This document shows positions 10,449 to 24,463 of a stretch of DNA of 64,000 bases, piece after piece. The stretch's first letter is position 1; every line of letters starts with the position of its first letter. The position numbers and the translations under genes were made by a program. The notes under the pieces are model-generated. The model worked only from the letters and a program-made list of their open reading frames with translations. It was not told the origin of the DNA and made no database searches. The DNA is from Actinernus sp. WN-2022 (taxonomy: Eukaryota; Cnidaria; Anthozoa; Actiniaria; Actinernidae), in the NCBI GenBank assembly GCA_030867875.1, contig JAOWCC010000286.1, positions 1,054,001-1,118,000 on the forward strand. Reading direction: 5' to 3'.

Positions 10449-11526
10449 ATGTTGATATTTGCTCTTAACTTGAGCGGCGAACAGAGTCATTGCACCAACG
10501 ATGGAATATCCATTGTCATCTTAGATTTGCTAATTTCCCGACATCAATTCCCGTGTTCGTCGCTTTACGGACAATGAACCGATTTTGTTTGCGATTTTCT
10601 TCGGAAAGAAACCGGCCGCAAAACATCTGAATGGGAAACAGAACCAAATCTTCCACGGGGCAATGCCATAGTGTTAATAAGTTGCGAGAAGTCTTATCAA
10701 GTTTTCTCACATGCAGCATCTCTCCTTTTTCATTTTCCTTCATTATTGCAAAGATATGAATTGAAAAATGCACCAGTTGTAAAAAATCGAAGGCATATGA
10801 ATATTGCCACAAATTCCGGATGCTTTGGTAAATAATCAATATGGTTGATGTTAACGTTAAGCCAAAGAAAGACAATAAAATGTTCAATTGAAAACAATCT
10901 AGCAAATTTGGTATTTACATTGATCGAGGGAAATCTTGTAGGACGTAGCTGTGTACATCTGATTACAAGTGGTGAAAGTGACGTAACGCGCGCGGTTATT
11001 GACGTCACAATAGAGTTTGGCTTGTTGCACGTTTTGCCGTAAAAACTCGCGTTGACAATGTGCTCGGAGCATTCTGTACACGTCTGCCTCTTATACGTAA
11101 CTCTCTAAAACGCATGGACAAGGATGCCTGTGCGTACTAAGAGAGCCAGCAGAATTTGGGAACGCTTAGTTCAACTATTCTCTCGTTTATTTGGATTTGA
11201 TTCATGGCTCGACCGCCGAAAGTCGCTGTTGTATTGCAGATGAATAAGTAAGGTGAGAACTTTGTTGTAATCACATGAAGATTTTCTGGCTCAATCATAC
11301 TATAATTAAAGAGGGATTTGCGATTGAGTAACGAATATCATAGTGCCTGTTTGCGACAGTTTATGGTAATCTATCTATACACTCTAAAACCGATTTTTGC
11401 CGTAAGTGATGGTATGTTCAACGCGGCAAATTTAATTATCTTCTAGTTAATCTGCAATTCTGTAGATTCTACTACACTTTAATTCCCTCTTCTTGTTTCT
11501 CTGTTGCTTATATTTATTTCATATAG
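10449..11526. repeat. Monomer M10, class B (aac), C tail
   Basis: Full C tail; its part from 10779 matches the window start (M0). Confidence 0.95.
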
Positions 11527-12605
11527 ATGTTGATATTTGCTCTTAGCTTGAGCGGCGAACAGAGTCATTGCACCGGCGATGGAATATCCATTGTTATCTT
11601 AGATTTACTAATTTCCCGACATCAATTCCCGTGTTCGTCGCTTTACGGACAAGGAACAGATTTTGTTTGCGATTTTCAACGGAAAGAAACCGGCCGCAAA
11701 ACATTTGAATGGGAAACAGAACCAAATCTTCCACGGGGCAATGCCATAGTGTTAATAAGTTTCGAGAAGTCTTATCAAGTTTTCTCACATGCAGCATCTC
11801 TCCTTTTTCATTTTCCTTCATTACTGCAAAGATATGAATTGAAAAATGCAACAGTTGTAAAAAATCAAAGGCATATGAATATTGCCACAAATTCCGGATA
11901 CTTTGGTAAATAATCAATATGGTTGATGTTAACGCTAAGCTAAAGAAACCCAATAAAGTGTTCAATTGAAAACAATCTAGCAAATTTGGTATTTACATTG
12001 ATCAAGGGAAATCTTGTAGGACGTAGCTGTGTACATCTAATTACAAGTGGTGAAAGTGACGTAACGCGCGCGGTTATTGACGTCACAATAGAGTTTGGCT
12101 GGTTGCAAGTTTTGAAGTAAAAACTCGCGTTGACAATGCGCTCGGAGCATTCTGTACAAGTCTGCCTCTTATACTTCACTCTCTAAAACGGATGGACAAG
12201 GATGCCTGTGCGTACTAGGAGAGCCAGCAGAATTTGGGAACGCTTAGTTCAACTATTCTCTCGTTTAATTTGGATTTGATTCATGGCTCGACCGCCGAAA
12301 GTCGCTGTTGTATTGCAGATGAATAAGTAAGGTGAGAACTTTGTTGTAATCACATGAAGATTTTCTGGCTCAATTATACTATAATTAAAGGGGGATTTGC
12401 GATTGAATAACGAATATCATAGTGCCTGTTTGCGACAGTTTATGGTAATCTATCTATACACTCTAAAACCGGTTTTTGCCGTAAGTGATGGTATGTTCAA
12501 CGCGGCAAATTTAATTATCTTCTAGTTAATCTGCAATTCTGTAGATTCTACTACACTTTAATTCCCTCTTCTTGTTTCTCTGTTGCTTATATTTATTTCA
12601 TAGAG
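11527..12605. repeat. Monomer M11, class A, 1,079 bp
   Basis: Counterpart of M1, including the extra a (near 12267) and the following catagagatg. Confidence 0.95.
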
Positions 12606-13683
12606 ATGTTGATATTTGCTCTTAACTTGAGCGGCGAACAGAGTCATTGCACCGACGATGGAATATCCATTGTCATCTTAGATTTGCTAATTTCCCGACA
12701 TCAATTCCCGTGTTCGTCGCTTTACGGACAATGAACCGATTTTGTTTGCGATTTTCTTCGGAAAGAAACCGGCCGCAAAACATCTGAATGGGAAACAGAA
12801 CCAAATCTTCCACGGGGCAATGCCATAGTGTTAATAAGTTGCGAGAAGTCTTATCAAGTTTTCTCACATGCAGCATCTCTCCTTTTTCATTTTCCTTCAT
12901 TATTGCAAAGATATGAATTGAAAAATGCACCAGTTGTAAAAAATCGAAGGCATATGAATATTGCCACAAATTCCGGATGCTTTGGTAAATAATCAATATG
13001 GTTGATGTTAACGTTAAGCCAAAGAAAGACAATAAAGTGTTCAATTGAAAACAATCTAGCAAATTTGGTATTTACATTGATCAAGGGAAATCTTGTAGGA
13101 CGTAGCTGTGTACATCTAATTACAAGTGGTGAAAGTGACGTAACGCGCGCGGTTATTGACGTCACAATAGAGTTTGGCTGGTTACAAGTTTTGAAGTAAA
13201 AACTCGCGTTGACAATGCGCTCGGAGCATTCTGTACACGTCTGCCTCTTATACTTCACTCTCTAAAACGGATGGACAAGGATGCCTGTGCGTACTAGGAG
13301 AGCCAGCAGAATTTGGGAACGCTTAGTTCAACTATTCTCTCGTTTATTTGGATTTGATTCATGGCTCGACCGCCGAAAGTCGCTGTTGTATTGCAGATGA
13401 ATAAGTAAGGTGAGAACTTTGTTGTAATCACATGAAGATTTTCTGGTTCAATTATACTATAATTAAAGGGGGATTTGCGATTGAATAACGAATATCATAG
13501 TGCCTGTTTGCGACAGTTTATGGTAATCTATCTATACACTCTAAAACCGGTTTTTGCCGTAAGTGATGGTATGTTCAACGCGGCAAATTTAATTATCTTC
13601 AAGTTAATCTGCAATTCTGTAGATTCTACTACACTTTAATTCCCTCTTCTTGTTTCTCTGTTGCTTATATTTATTTCATATAG
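12606..13683. repeat. Monomer M12, class B (gac), C-to-L mosaic tail
   Basis: Counterpart of M2 with the same switch point and tcaagtt. Confidence 0.93.
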
Positions 13684-14761
13684 ATGTTGATATTTGCTCT
13701 TAGCTTGAGCGGCGAACAGAGTCATTGCACCGGCGATGGAATATCCATTGTTATCTTAGATTTACTAATTTCCCGACATCAATTCCCGTGTTCGTCGCTT
13801 TACGGACAAGGAACAGATTTTGTTTGCGATTTTCAACGGAAAGAAACCGGCCGCAAAACATTTGAATGGGAAACAGAACCAAATCTTCCACGGGGCAATG
13901 CCATAGTGTTAATAAGTTTCGAGAAGTCTTATCAAGTTTTCTCACATGCAGCATCTCTCCTTTTTCATTTTCCTTCATTACTGCAAAGATATGAATGGCA
14001 AAATGCAACAGTTGTAAAAAATCAAAGGCATATGAATATTGCCACAAATTCCGGATGCTTTGGTAAATAATCAATATGGTTGATGTTAACGCTAAGCTAA
14101 AGAAACCCAATAAAGTGTTCAATTGAAAACAATCTAGCAAATTTCGTATTTACATTGATCAAGGGAAATCTTGTAGGACGTAGCTGTGTACATCTAATTA
14201 CAAGTGGTGAAAGTGACGTAACGCGCGCGGTTATTGACGTCACAATAGAGTTTGGCTGGTTACAAGTTTTGAAGTAAAAACTCGCGTTGACAATGCGCTC
14301 GGAGCATTCTGTACACGTCTGCCTCTTATACTTCACTCTCTAAAACGGATGGACAAGGATGCCTGTGCGTACTAGGAGAGCCAGCAGAATTTGGGAACGC
14401 TTAGTTCAACTATTCTCTCGTTTATTTGGATTTGATTCATGGCTCGACCGCCGAAAGTCGCTGTTGTATTGCAGATGAATAAGTAAGGTGAGAACTTTGT
14501 TGTAATCACATGAAGATTTTCTGGTTCAATTATACTATAATTAAAGGGGGATTTGCGATTGAATAACGAATATCATAGTGCCTGTTTGCGACAGTTTATG
14601 GTAATCTATCTATACACTCTAAAACCGGTTTTTGCCGTAAGTGATGGTATGTTCAACGCGGCAAATTTAATTATCTTCTAGTTAATCTGCAATTCTGTAG
14701 ATTCTACTACACTTTAATTCCCTCTTCTTGTTTCTCTGTTGCTTATATCTATTTCATATAT
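13684..14761. repeat. Monomer M13, class A, L tail
   Basis: Counterpart of M3, with gaatggcaaa and tttcg. Confidence 0.95.
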
Positions 14762-15839
14762 ATGTTGATATTTGCTCTTAACTTGAGCGGCGAACAGAGT
14801 CATTGCACCAACGATGGAATATCCATTGTCATCTTAGATTTGCTAATTTCCCGACATCAATTCCCGTGTTCGTCGCTTTACGGACAATGAACCGATTTTG
14901 TTTGCGATTTTCTTCGGAAAGAAACCGGCCGCAAAACATCTGAATGGGAAACAGAACCAAATCTTCCACGGGGCAATGCCATAGTGTTAATAAGTTGCGA
15001 GAAGTCTTATCAAGTTTTCTCACATGCAGCATCTCTCCTTTTTCATTTTCCTTCATTATTGCAAAGATATGAATTGAAAAATGCACCAGTTGTAAAAAAT
15101 CGAAGGCATATGAATATTGCCACAAATTCCGGATGCTTTGGTAAATAATCAATATGGTTGATGTTAACGTTAAGCCAAAGAAAGACAATAAAATGTTCAA
15201 TTGAAAACAATCTAGCAAATTTGGTATTTACATTGATCGAGGGAAATCTTGTAGGACGTAGCTGTGTACATCTGATTACAAGTGGTGAAAGTGACGTAAC
15301 GCGCGCGGTTATTGACGTCACAATAGAGTTTGGCTTGTTGCACGTTTTGCCGTAAAAACTCGCGTTGACAATGTGCTCGGAGCATTCTGTACACGTCTGC
15401 CTCTTATACGTAACTCTCTAAAACGCATGGACAAGGATGCCTGTGCGTACTAAGAGAGCCAGCAGAATTTGGGAACGCTTAGTTCAACTATTCTCTCGTT
15501 TATTTGGATTTGATTCATGGCTCGACCGCCGAAAGTCGCTGTTGTATTGCAGATGAATAAGTAAGGTGAGAACTTTGTTGTAATCACATGAAGATTTTCT
15601 GGCTCAATCATACTATAATTAAAGAGGGATTTGCGATTGAGTAACGAATATCATAGTGCCTGTTTGCGACAGTTTATGGTAATCTATCTATACACTCTAA
15701 AACCGATTTTTGCCGTAAGTGATGGTATGTTCAACGCGGCAAATTTAATTATCTTCTAGTTAATCTGCAATTCTGTAGATTCTACTACACTTTAATTCCC
15801 TCTTCTTGTTTCTCTGTTGCTTATATCTATTTCATATAT
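14762..15839. repeat. Monomer M14, class B (aac), C tail
   Basis: Counterpart of M4; acceptor-like AG lost at its start. Confidence 0.95.
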
Positions 15840-16917
15840 ATGTTGATATTTGCTCTTAACTTGAGCGGCGAACAGAGTCATTGCACCAACGATGGAATAT
15901 CCATTGTCATCTTAGATTTGCTAATTTCCCGACATCAATTCCCGTGTTCGTCGCTTTACGGACAATGAACCGATTTTGTTTGCGATTTTCTTCGGAAAGA
16001 AACCGGCCGCAAAACATCTGAATGGGAAACAGAACCAAATCTTCCACGGGGCAATGCCATAGTGTTAATAAGTTGCGAGAAGTCTTATCAAGTTTTCTCA
16101 CATGCAGCATCTCTCCTTTTTCATTTTCCTTCATTATTGCAAAGATATGAATTGAAAAATGCACCAGTTGTAAAAAATCGAAGGCATATGAATATTGCCA
16201 CAAATTCCGGATGCTTTGGTAAATAATCAATATGGTTGATGTTAACGTTAAGCCAAAGAAAGACAATAAAATGTTCAATTGAAAACAATCTAGCAAATTT
16301 GGTATTTACATTGATCGAGGGAAATCTTGTAGGACGTAGCTGTGTACATCTGATTACAAGTGGTGAAAGTGACGTAACGCGCGCGGTTATTGACGTCACA
16401 ATAGAGTTTGGCTTGTTGCACGTTTTGCCGTAAAAACTCGCGTTGACAATGTGCTCGGAGCATTCTGTACACGTCTGCCTCTTATACGTAACTCTCTAAA
16501 ACGCATGGACAAGGATGCCTGTGCGTACTAAGAGAGCCAGCAGAATTTGGGAACGCTTAGTTCAACTATTCTCTCGTTTATTTGGATTTGATTCATGGCT
16601 CGACCGCCGAAAGTCGCTGTTGTATTGCAGATGAATAAGTAAGGTGAGAACTTTGTTGTAATCACATGAAGATTTTCTGGCTCAATCATACTATAATTAA
16701 AGAGGGATTTGCGATTGAGTAACGAATATCATAGTGCCTGTTTGCGACAGTTTATGGTAATCTATCTATACACTCTAAAACCGATTTTTGCCGTAAGTGA
16801 TGGTATGTTCAACGCGGCAAATTTAATTATCTTCTAGTTAATCTGCAATTCTGTAGATTCTACTACACTTTAATTCCCTCTTCTTGTTTCTCTGTTGCTT
16901 ATATTTATTTCATATAG
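15840..16917. repeat. Monomer M15, class B (aac), C tail
   Basis: Counterpart of M5 and tandem duplicate of M14. Confidence 0.95.
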
Positions 16918-17995
16918 ATGTTGATATTTGCTCTTAGCTTGAGCGGCGAACAGAGTCATTGCACCGGCGATGGAATATCCATTGTTATCTTAGATTTACT
17001 AATTTCCCGACATCAATTCCCGTGTTCGTCGCTTTACGGACAAGGAACAGATTTTGTTTGCGATTTTCAACGGAAAGAAACCGGCCGCAAAACATTTGAA
17101 TGGGAAACAGAACCAAATCTTCCACGGGGCAATGCCATAGTGTTAATAAGTTTCGAGAAGTCTTATCAAGTTTTCTCACATGCAGCATCTCTCCTTTTTC
17201 ATTTTCCTTCATTACTGCAAAGATATGAATTGAAAAATGCAACAGTTGTAAAAAATCAAAGGCATATGAATATTGCCACAAATTCCGGATACTTTGGTAA
17301 ATAATCAATATGGTTGATGTTAACGCTAAGCTAAAGAAACCCAATAAAGTGTTCAATTGAAAACAATCTAGCAAATTTGGTATTTACATTGATCAAGGGA
17401 AATCTTGTAGGACGTAGCTGTGTACATCTAATTACAAGTGGTGAAAGTGACGTAACGCGCGCGGTTATTGACGTCACAATAGAGTTTGGCTGGTTACAAG
17501 TTTTGAAGTAAAAACTCGCGTTGACAATGCGCTCGGAGCATTCTGTACAAGTCTGCCTCTTATACTTCACTCTCTAAAACGGATGGACAAGGATGCCTGT
17601 GCGTCCTAGGAGAGCCAGCAGAATTTGGGAACGCTTAGTTCAACTATTCTCTCGTTTATATGGATTTGATTCATGGCTCGACCGCCGAAAGTCGCTGTTG
17701 TATTGCAGATGAATAAGTAAGGTGAGAACTTTGTTGTAAGCACATGAAGATTTTCTGGCTCAATTATACTATAATTAAAGGGGGATTTGCGATTGAATAA
17801 CGAATATCATAGTGCCTGTTTGCGACAGTTTATGGTAATCTATCTATACACTCTAAAACCGGTTTTTGCCGTAAGTGATGATATGTTCAACGCGGCAAAT
17901 TTAATTATCTTCTAGTTAATCTGCAATTCTGTAGATTCTACTACACTTTAATTCCCTCTTCTTGTTTCTCTGTTGCTTATATTTATTTCATATAG
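16918..17995. repeat. Monomer M16, class A, S tail
   Basis: Counterpart of M6 without its deletions; g at 17740 and gtcctagg. Confidence 0.95.
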
Positions 17996-19073
17996 ATGTT
18001 GATATTTGCTCTTAGCTTGAGCGGCGAACAGAGTCATTGCACCGGCGATGGAATATCCATTGTTATCTTAGATTTACTAATTTCCCGACATCAATTCCCG
18101 TGTTCGTCGCTTTACGGACAATGAACCGATTTTGTTTGCGATTTTCTTCGGAAAGAAACCGGCCGCAAAACATCTGAATGGGAAACAGAACCAAATCTTC
18201 AACGGGGCAATGCCATAGTGTTAATAAGTTGCGAGAAGTCTTATCAAGTTTTCTCACATGCAGCATCTCTCCTTTTTCATTTTCCTTCATTATTGCAAAG
18301 ATATGAATTGAAAAATGCACCAGTTGTAAAAAATCGAAGGCATATGAATATTACCACAAATTCCGGATGCTTTGGTAAATAATCAATATGGTTGATGTTA
18401 ACGTTAAGCTAAAGAAACCCAATAAAGTGTTCAATTGAAAACAATCTAGTAAATTTGGTATTTACATTGATCAAGGGAAATCTTGTAGGACGTAGCTGTG
18501 TACATCTAATTACAAGTGGTGAAAGTGACGTAACGCGCGCGGTTATTGACGTCACAATAGAGTTTGGCTGGTTGCAAGTTTTGAAGTAAAAACTCGCGTT
18601 GACAATGCGCTCGGAGCATTCTGTACAAGTCTGCCTCTTATACTTCACTCTCTAAAACGGATGGACAAGGATGCCTGTGCGTACTAGGAGAGCCAGCAGA
18701 ATTTGGGAACGCTTAGTTCAACTATTCTCTCGTTTATATGGATTTGATTCATGGCTCGACCGCCGAAAGTCGCTGTTGTATTGCAGATGAATAAGTAAGG
18801 TGAGAACTTTGTTGTAATCACATGAAGATTTTCTGGCTCAATTATACTATAATTAAAGGGGGATTTGCGATTGAATAACGAATATCATAGTGCCTGTTTG
18901 CGACAGTTTATGGTAATCTATCTATACACTCTAAAACCGGTTTTTCCCGTAAGTGATGATATGTTCAACGCGGCAAATTTAATTATCTTCTAGTTAATCT
19001 GCAATTCTGTAGATTCTACTACACTTTAATTCCCTCTTCTTGTTTCTCTGTTGCTTATATTTATTTCATATAG
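17996..19073. repeat. Monomer M17, class X, S tail
   Basis: Counterpart of M7; a at 18201, ttaccac, ctagt, tttttccc. Confidence 0.94.
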
Positions 19074-20151
19074 ATGTTGATATTTGCTCTTAGCTTGAGC
19101 GGCGAACAGAGTCATTGCACCGGCGATGGAATATCCATTGTTATCTTAGATTTACTAATTTCCCGACATCAATTCCCGTGTTCGTCGCTTTACGGACAAG
19201 GAACAGATTTTGTTTGCGATTTTCAACGGAAAGAAACCGGCCGCAAAACATTTGAATGGGAAACAGAACCAAATCTTCCACGGGGCAATGCCATAGTGTT
19301 AATAAGTTTCGAGAAGTCTTATCAAGTTTTCTCACATGCAGCATCTCTCCTTTTTCATTTTCCTTCATTACTGCAAAGATATGAATGGAAAAATGCAACA
19401 GTTGTAAAAAATCAAAGGCATATGAATATTGCCACAAATTCCGGATGCTTTGGTAAATAATCAATATGGTTGATGTTAACGCTAAGCTAAAGAAACCCAA
19501 TAAAGTGTTCAATTGAAAACAATCTAGCAAATTTCGTATTTACATTGATCAAGGGAAATCTTGTAGGACGTAGCTGTGTACATCTAATTACAAGTGGTGA
19601 AAGTGACGTAACGCGCGCGGTTATTGACGTCACAATAGAGTTTGGCTGGTTACAAGTTTTGAAGTAAAAACTCGCGTTGACAATGCGCTCGGAGCATTCT
19701 GTACACGTCTGCCTCTTATACTTCACTCTCTAAAACGGATGGACAAGGATGCCTATGCGTACTAGGAGAGCCAGCAGAATTTGGGAACGCTTAGTTCAAC
19801 TATTCTCTCGTTTATTTGGATTTGATTCATGGCTCGACCGCCGAAAGTCGCTGTTGTATTGCAGATGAATAAGTAAGGTGAGAACTTTGTTGTAATCACA
19901 TGAAGATTTTCTGGTTCAATTATACTATAATTAAAGGGGGATTTGCGATTGAATAACGAATATCATAGTGCCTGTTTGCGACAGTTTATGGTAATCTATC
20001 TATACACTCTAAAACCGGTTTTTGCCGTAAGTGATGGTATGTTCAACGCGGCAAATTTAATTATCTTCTAGTTAATCTGCAATTCTGTAGATTCTACTAC
20101 ACTTTAATTCCCTCTTCTTGTTTCTCTGTTGCTTATATCTATTTCATATAG
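19074..20151. repeat. Monomer M18, class A, L tail
   Basis: Counterpart of M8 with atgcgtact. Confidence 0.95.
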
Positions 20152-21229
20152 ATGTTGATATTTGCTCTTAACTTGAGCGGCGAACAGAGTCATTGCACCA
20201 ACGATGGAATATCCATTGTCATCTTAGATTTGCTAATTTCCCGACATCAATTCCCGTGTTCGTCGCTTTACGGACAATGAACCGATTTTGTTTGCGATTT
20301 TCTTCGGAAAGAAACCGGCCGCAAAACATCTGAATGGGAAACAGAACCAAATCTTCCACGGGGCAATGCCATAGTGTTAATAAGTTGCGAGAAGTCTTAT
20401 CAAGTTTTCTCACATGCAGCATCTCTCCTTTTTCATTTTCCTTCATTATTGCAAAGATATGAATTGAAAAATGCACCAGTTGTAAAAAATCGAAGGCATA
20501 TGAATATTGCCACAAATTCCGGATGCTTTGGTAAATAATCAATATGGTTGATGTTAACGTTAAGCCAAAGAAAGACAATAAAATGTTCAATTGAAAACAA
20601 TCTAGCAAATTTGGTATTTACATTGATCGAGGGAAATCTTGTAGGACGTAGCTGTGTACATCTGATTACAAGTGGTGAAAGTGACGTAACGCGCGCGGTT
20701 ATTGACGTCACAATAGAGTTTGGCTTGTTGCACGTTTTGCCGTAAAAACTCGCGTTGACAATGTGCTCGGAGCATTCTGTACACGTCTGCCTCTTATACG
20801 TAACTCTCTAAAACGCATGGACAAGGATGCCTGTGCGTACTAAGAGAGCCAGCAGAATTTGGGAACGCTTAGTTCAACTATTCTCTCGTTTATTTGGATT
20901 TGATTCATGGCTCGACCGCCGAAAGTCGCTGTTGTATTGCAGATGAATAAGTAAGGTGAGAACTTTGTTGTAATCACATGAAGATTTTCTGGCTCAATCA
21001 TACTATAATTAAAGAGGGATTTGCGATTGAGTAACGAATATCATAGTGCCTGTTTGCGACAGTTTATGGTAATCTATCTATACACTCTAAAACCGATTTT
21101 TGCCGTAAGTGATGGTATGTTCAACGCGGCAAATTTAATTATCTTCTAGTTAATCTGCAATTCTGTAGATTCTACTACACTTTAATTCCCTCTTCTTGTT
21201 TCTCTGTTGCTTATATTTATTTCATATAG
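20152..21229. repeat. Monomer M19, class B (aac), full C tail
   Basis: Counterpart of M9 to 20799, then stays C where M9 switches to L. Confidence 0.95.
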
Positions 21230-22307
21230 ATGTTGATATTTGCTCTTAGCTTGAGCGGCGAACAGAGTCATTGCACCGGCGATGGAATATCCATTGTTAT
21301 CTTAGATTTACTAATTTCCCGACATCAATTCCCGTGTTCGTCGCTTTACGGACAAGGAACAGATTTTGTTTGCGATTTTCAACGGAAAGAAACCGGCCGC
21401 AAAACATTTGAATGGGAAACAGAACCAAATCTTCCACGGGGCAATGCCATAGTGTTAATAAGTTTCGAGAAGTCTTATCAAGTTTTCTCACATGCAGCAT
21501 CTCTCCTTTTTCATTTTCCTTCATTACTGCAAAGATATGAATTGAAAAATGCAACAGTTGTAAAAAATCAAAGGCATATGAATATTGCCACAAATTCCGG
21601 ATACTTTGGTAAATAATCAATATGGTTGATGTTAACGCTAAGCTAAAGAAACCCAATAAAGTGTTCAATTGAAAACAATCTAGCAAATTTGGTATTTACA
21701 TTGATCAAGGGAAATCTTGTAGGACGTAGCTGTGTACATCTAATTACAAGTGGTGAAAGTGACGTAACGCGCGCGGTTATTGACGTCACAATAGAGTTTG
21801 GCTGGTTACAAGTTTTGAAGTAAAAACTCGCGTTGACAATGCGCTCGGAGCATTCTGTACAAGTCTGCCTCTTATACTTCACTCTCTAAAACGGATGGAC
21901 AAGGATGCCTGTGCGTCCTAGGAGAGCCAGCAGAATTTGGGAACGCTTAGTTCAACTATTCTCTCGTTTATATGGATTTGATTCATGGCTCGACCGCCGA
22001 AAGTCGCTGTTGTATTGCAGATGAATAAGTAAGGTGAGAACTTTGTTGTAATCACATGAAGATTTTCTGGCTCAATTATACTATAATTAAAGGGGGATTT
22101 GCGATTGAATAACGAATATCATAGTGCCTGTTTGCGACAGTTTATGGTAATCTATCTATACACTCTAAAACCGGTTTTTGCCGTAAGTGATGATATGTTC
22201 AACGCGGCAAATTTAATTATCTTCTAGTTAATCTGCAATTCTGTAGATTCTACTACACTTTAATTCCCTCTTCTTGTTTCTCTGTTGCTTATATTTATTT
22301 CATATAG
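21230..22307. repeat. Monomer M20, class A, S tail
   Basis: gaattg, atacttt, gtcctagg, gatgata; canonical gtaatcac. Confidence 0.95.
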
Positions 22308-23385
22308 ATGTTGATATTTGCTCTTAGCTTGAGCGGCGAACAGAGTCATTGCACCGGCGATGGAATATCCATTGTTATCTTAGATTTACTAATTTCCCGA
22401 CATCAATTCCCGTGTTCGTCGCTTTACGGACAATGAACCGATTTTGTTTGCGATTTTCTTCGGAAAGAAACCGGCCGCAAAACATCTGAATGGGAAACAG
22501 AACCAAATCTTCCACGGGGCAATGCCATAGTGTTAATAAGTTGCGAGAAGTCTTATCAAGTTTTCTCACATGCAGCATCTCTCCTTTTTCATTTTCCTTC
22601 ATTATTGCAAAGATATGAATTGAAAAATGCACCAGTTGTAAAAAATCGAAGGCATATGAATATTACCACAAATTCCGGATGCTTTGGTAAATAATCAATA
22701 TGGTTGATGTTAACGTTAAGCTAAAGAAACCCAATAAAGTGTTCAATTGAAAACAATCTAGTAAATTTGGTATTTACATTGATCAAGGGAAATCTTGTAG
22801 GACGTAGCTGTGTACATCTAATTACAAGTGGTGAAAGTGACGTAACGCGCGCGGTTATTGACGTCACAATAGAGTTTGGCTGGTTGCAAGTTTTGAAGTA
22901 AAAACTCGCGTTGACAATGCGCTCGGAGCATTCTGTACAAGTCTGCCTCTTATACTTCACTCTCTAAAACGGATGGACAAGGATGCCTGTGCGTACTAGG
23001 AGAGCCAGCAGAATTTGGGAACGCTTAGTTCAACTATTCTCTCGTTTATATGGATTTGATTCATGGCTCGACCGCCGAAAGTCGCTGTTGTATTGCAGAT
23101 GAATAAGTAAGGTGAGAACTTTGTTGTAATCACATGAAGATTTTCTGGTTCAATTATACTATAATTAAAGGGGGATTTGCGATTGAATAACGAATATCAT
23201 AGTGCCTGTTTGCGACAGTTTATGGTAATCTATCTATACACTCTAAAACCGGTTTTTCCCGTAAGTGATGGTATGTTCAACGCGGCAAATTTAATTATCT
23301 TCTAGTTAATCTGCAATTCTGTAGATTCTACTACACTTTAATTCCCTCTTCTTGTTTCTCTGTTGCTTATATTTATTTCATATAG
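22308..23385. repeat. Monomer M21, class X, S-to-L tail
   Basis: ttaccac, ctagt, acaagtctg and ttatatgg, then ggttcaatta, tttttccc and gatggta. Confidence 0.94.
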
Positions 23386-24463
23386 ATGTTGATATTTGCT
23401 CTTAGCTTGAGCGGCGAACAGAGTCATTGCACCGGCGATGGAATATCCATTGTTATCTTAGATTTACTAATTTCCCGACATCAATTCCCGTGTTCGTCGC
23501 TTTACGGACAAGGAACAGATTTTGTTTGCGATTTTCAACGGAAAGAAACCGGCCGCAAAACATTTGAATGGGAAACAGAACCAAATCTTCCACGGGGCAA
23601 TGCCATAGTGTTAATAAGTTTCGAGAAGTCTTATCAAGTTTTCTCACATGCAGCATCTCTCCTTTTTCATTTTCCTTCATTACTGCAAAGATATGAATGG
23701 AAAAATGCAACAGTTGTAAAAAATCAAAGGCATATGAATATTGCCACAAATTCCGGATGCTTTGGTAAATAATCAATATGGTTGATGTTAACGCTAAGCT
23801 AAAGAAACCCAATAAAGTGTTCAATTGAAAACAATCTAGCAAATTTCGTATTTACATTGATCAAGGGAAATCTTGTAGGACGTAGCTGTGTACATCTAAT
23901 TACAAGTGGTGAAAGTGACGTAACGCGCGCGGTTATTGACGTCACAATAGAGTTTGGCTGGTTACAAGTTTTGAAGTAAAAACTCGCGTTGACAATGCGC
24001 TCGGAGCATTCTGTACACGTCTGCCTCTTATACTTCACTCTCTAAAACGGATGGACAAGGATGCCTATGCGCACTAGGAGAGCCAGCAGAATTTGGGAAC
24101 GCTTAGTTCAACTATTCTCTCGTTTATTTGGATTTGATTCATGGCTCGACCGCCGAAAGTCGCTGTTGTATTGCAGATGAATAAGTAAGGTGAGAACTTT
24201 GTTGTAATCACATGAAGATTTTCTGGTTCAATTATACTATAATTAAAGGGGGATTTGCGATTGAATAACGAATATCATAGTGCCTGTTTGCGACAGTTTA
24301 TGGTAATCTATCTATACACTCTAAAACCGGTTTTTGCCGTAAGTGATGGTATGTTCAACGCGGCAAATTTAATTATCTTCTAGTTAATCTGCAATTCTGT
24401 AGATTCTACTACACTTTAATTCCCTCTTCTTGTTTCTCTGTTGCTTATATCTATTTCATATAG
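23386..24463. repeat. Monomer M22, class A, L tail
   Basis: Like M18, with a private c at 24072 (atgcgcact). Confidence 0.95.

Larger units (their letters stand above)
10779..20799. repeat. Ten-monomer duplication, copy 2
   Basis: Second copy of the block at 1-10018, directly adjacent apart from the M9 tail and M10 head (10019-10778). It lacks the three one-base deletions of copy 1 and so keeps the canonical monomer sequence at those places. The monomer order A, B, A, B, B, A, X, A, B is preserved exactly (M11-M19 matching M1-M9). Confidence 0.93.
16918..21229. repeat. Four-monomer higher-order unit (M16-M19), 4,312 bp
   Basis: Order A-S, X, A-L, B-C. The next unit starts exactly 4,312 bp later. 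Local variants: g at 17740 and a at 18201, both absent from the following units, and ctcaatta in the M17 and M18-preceding tails. Confidence 0.9.
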
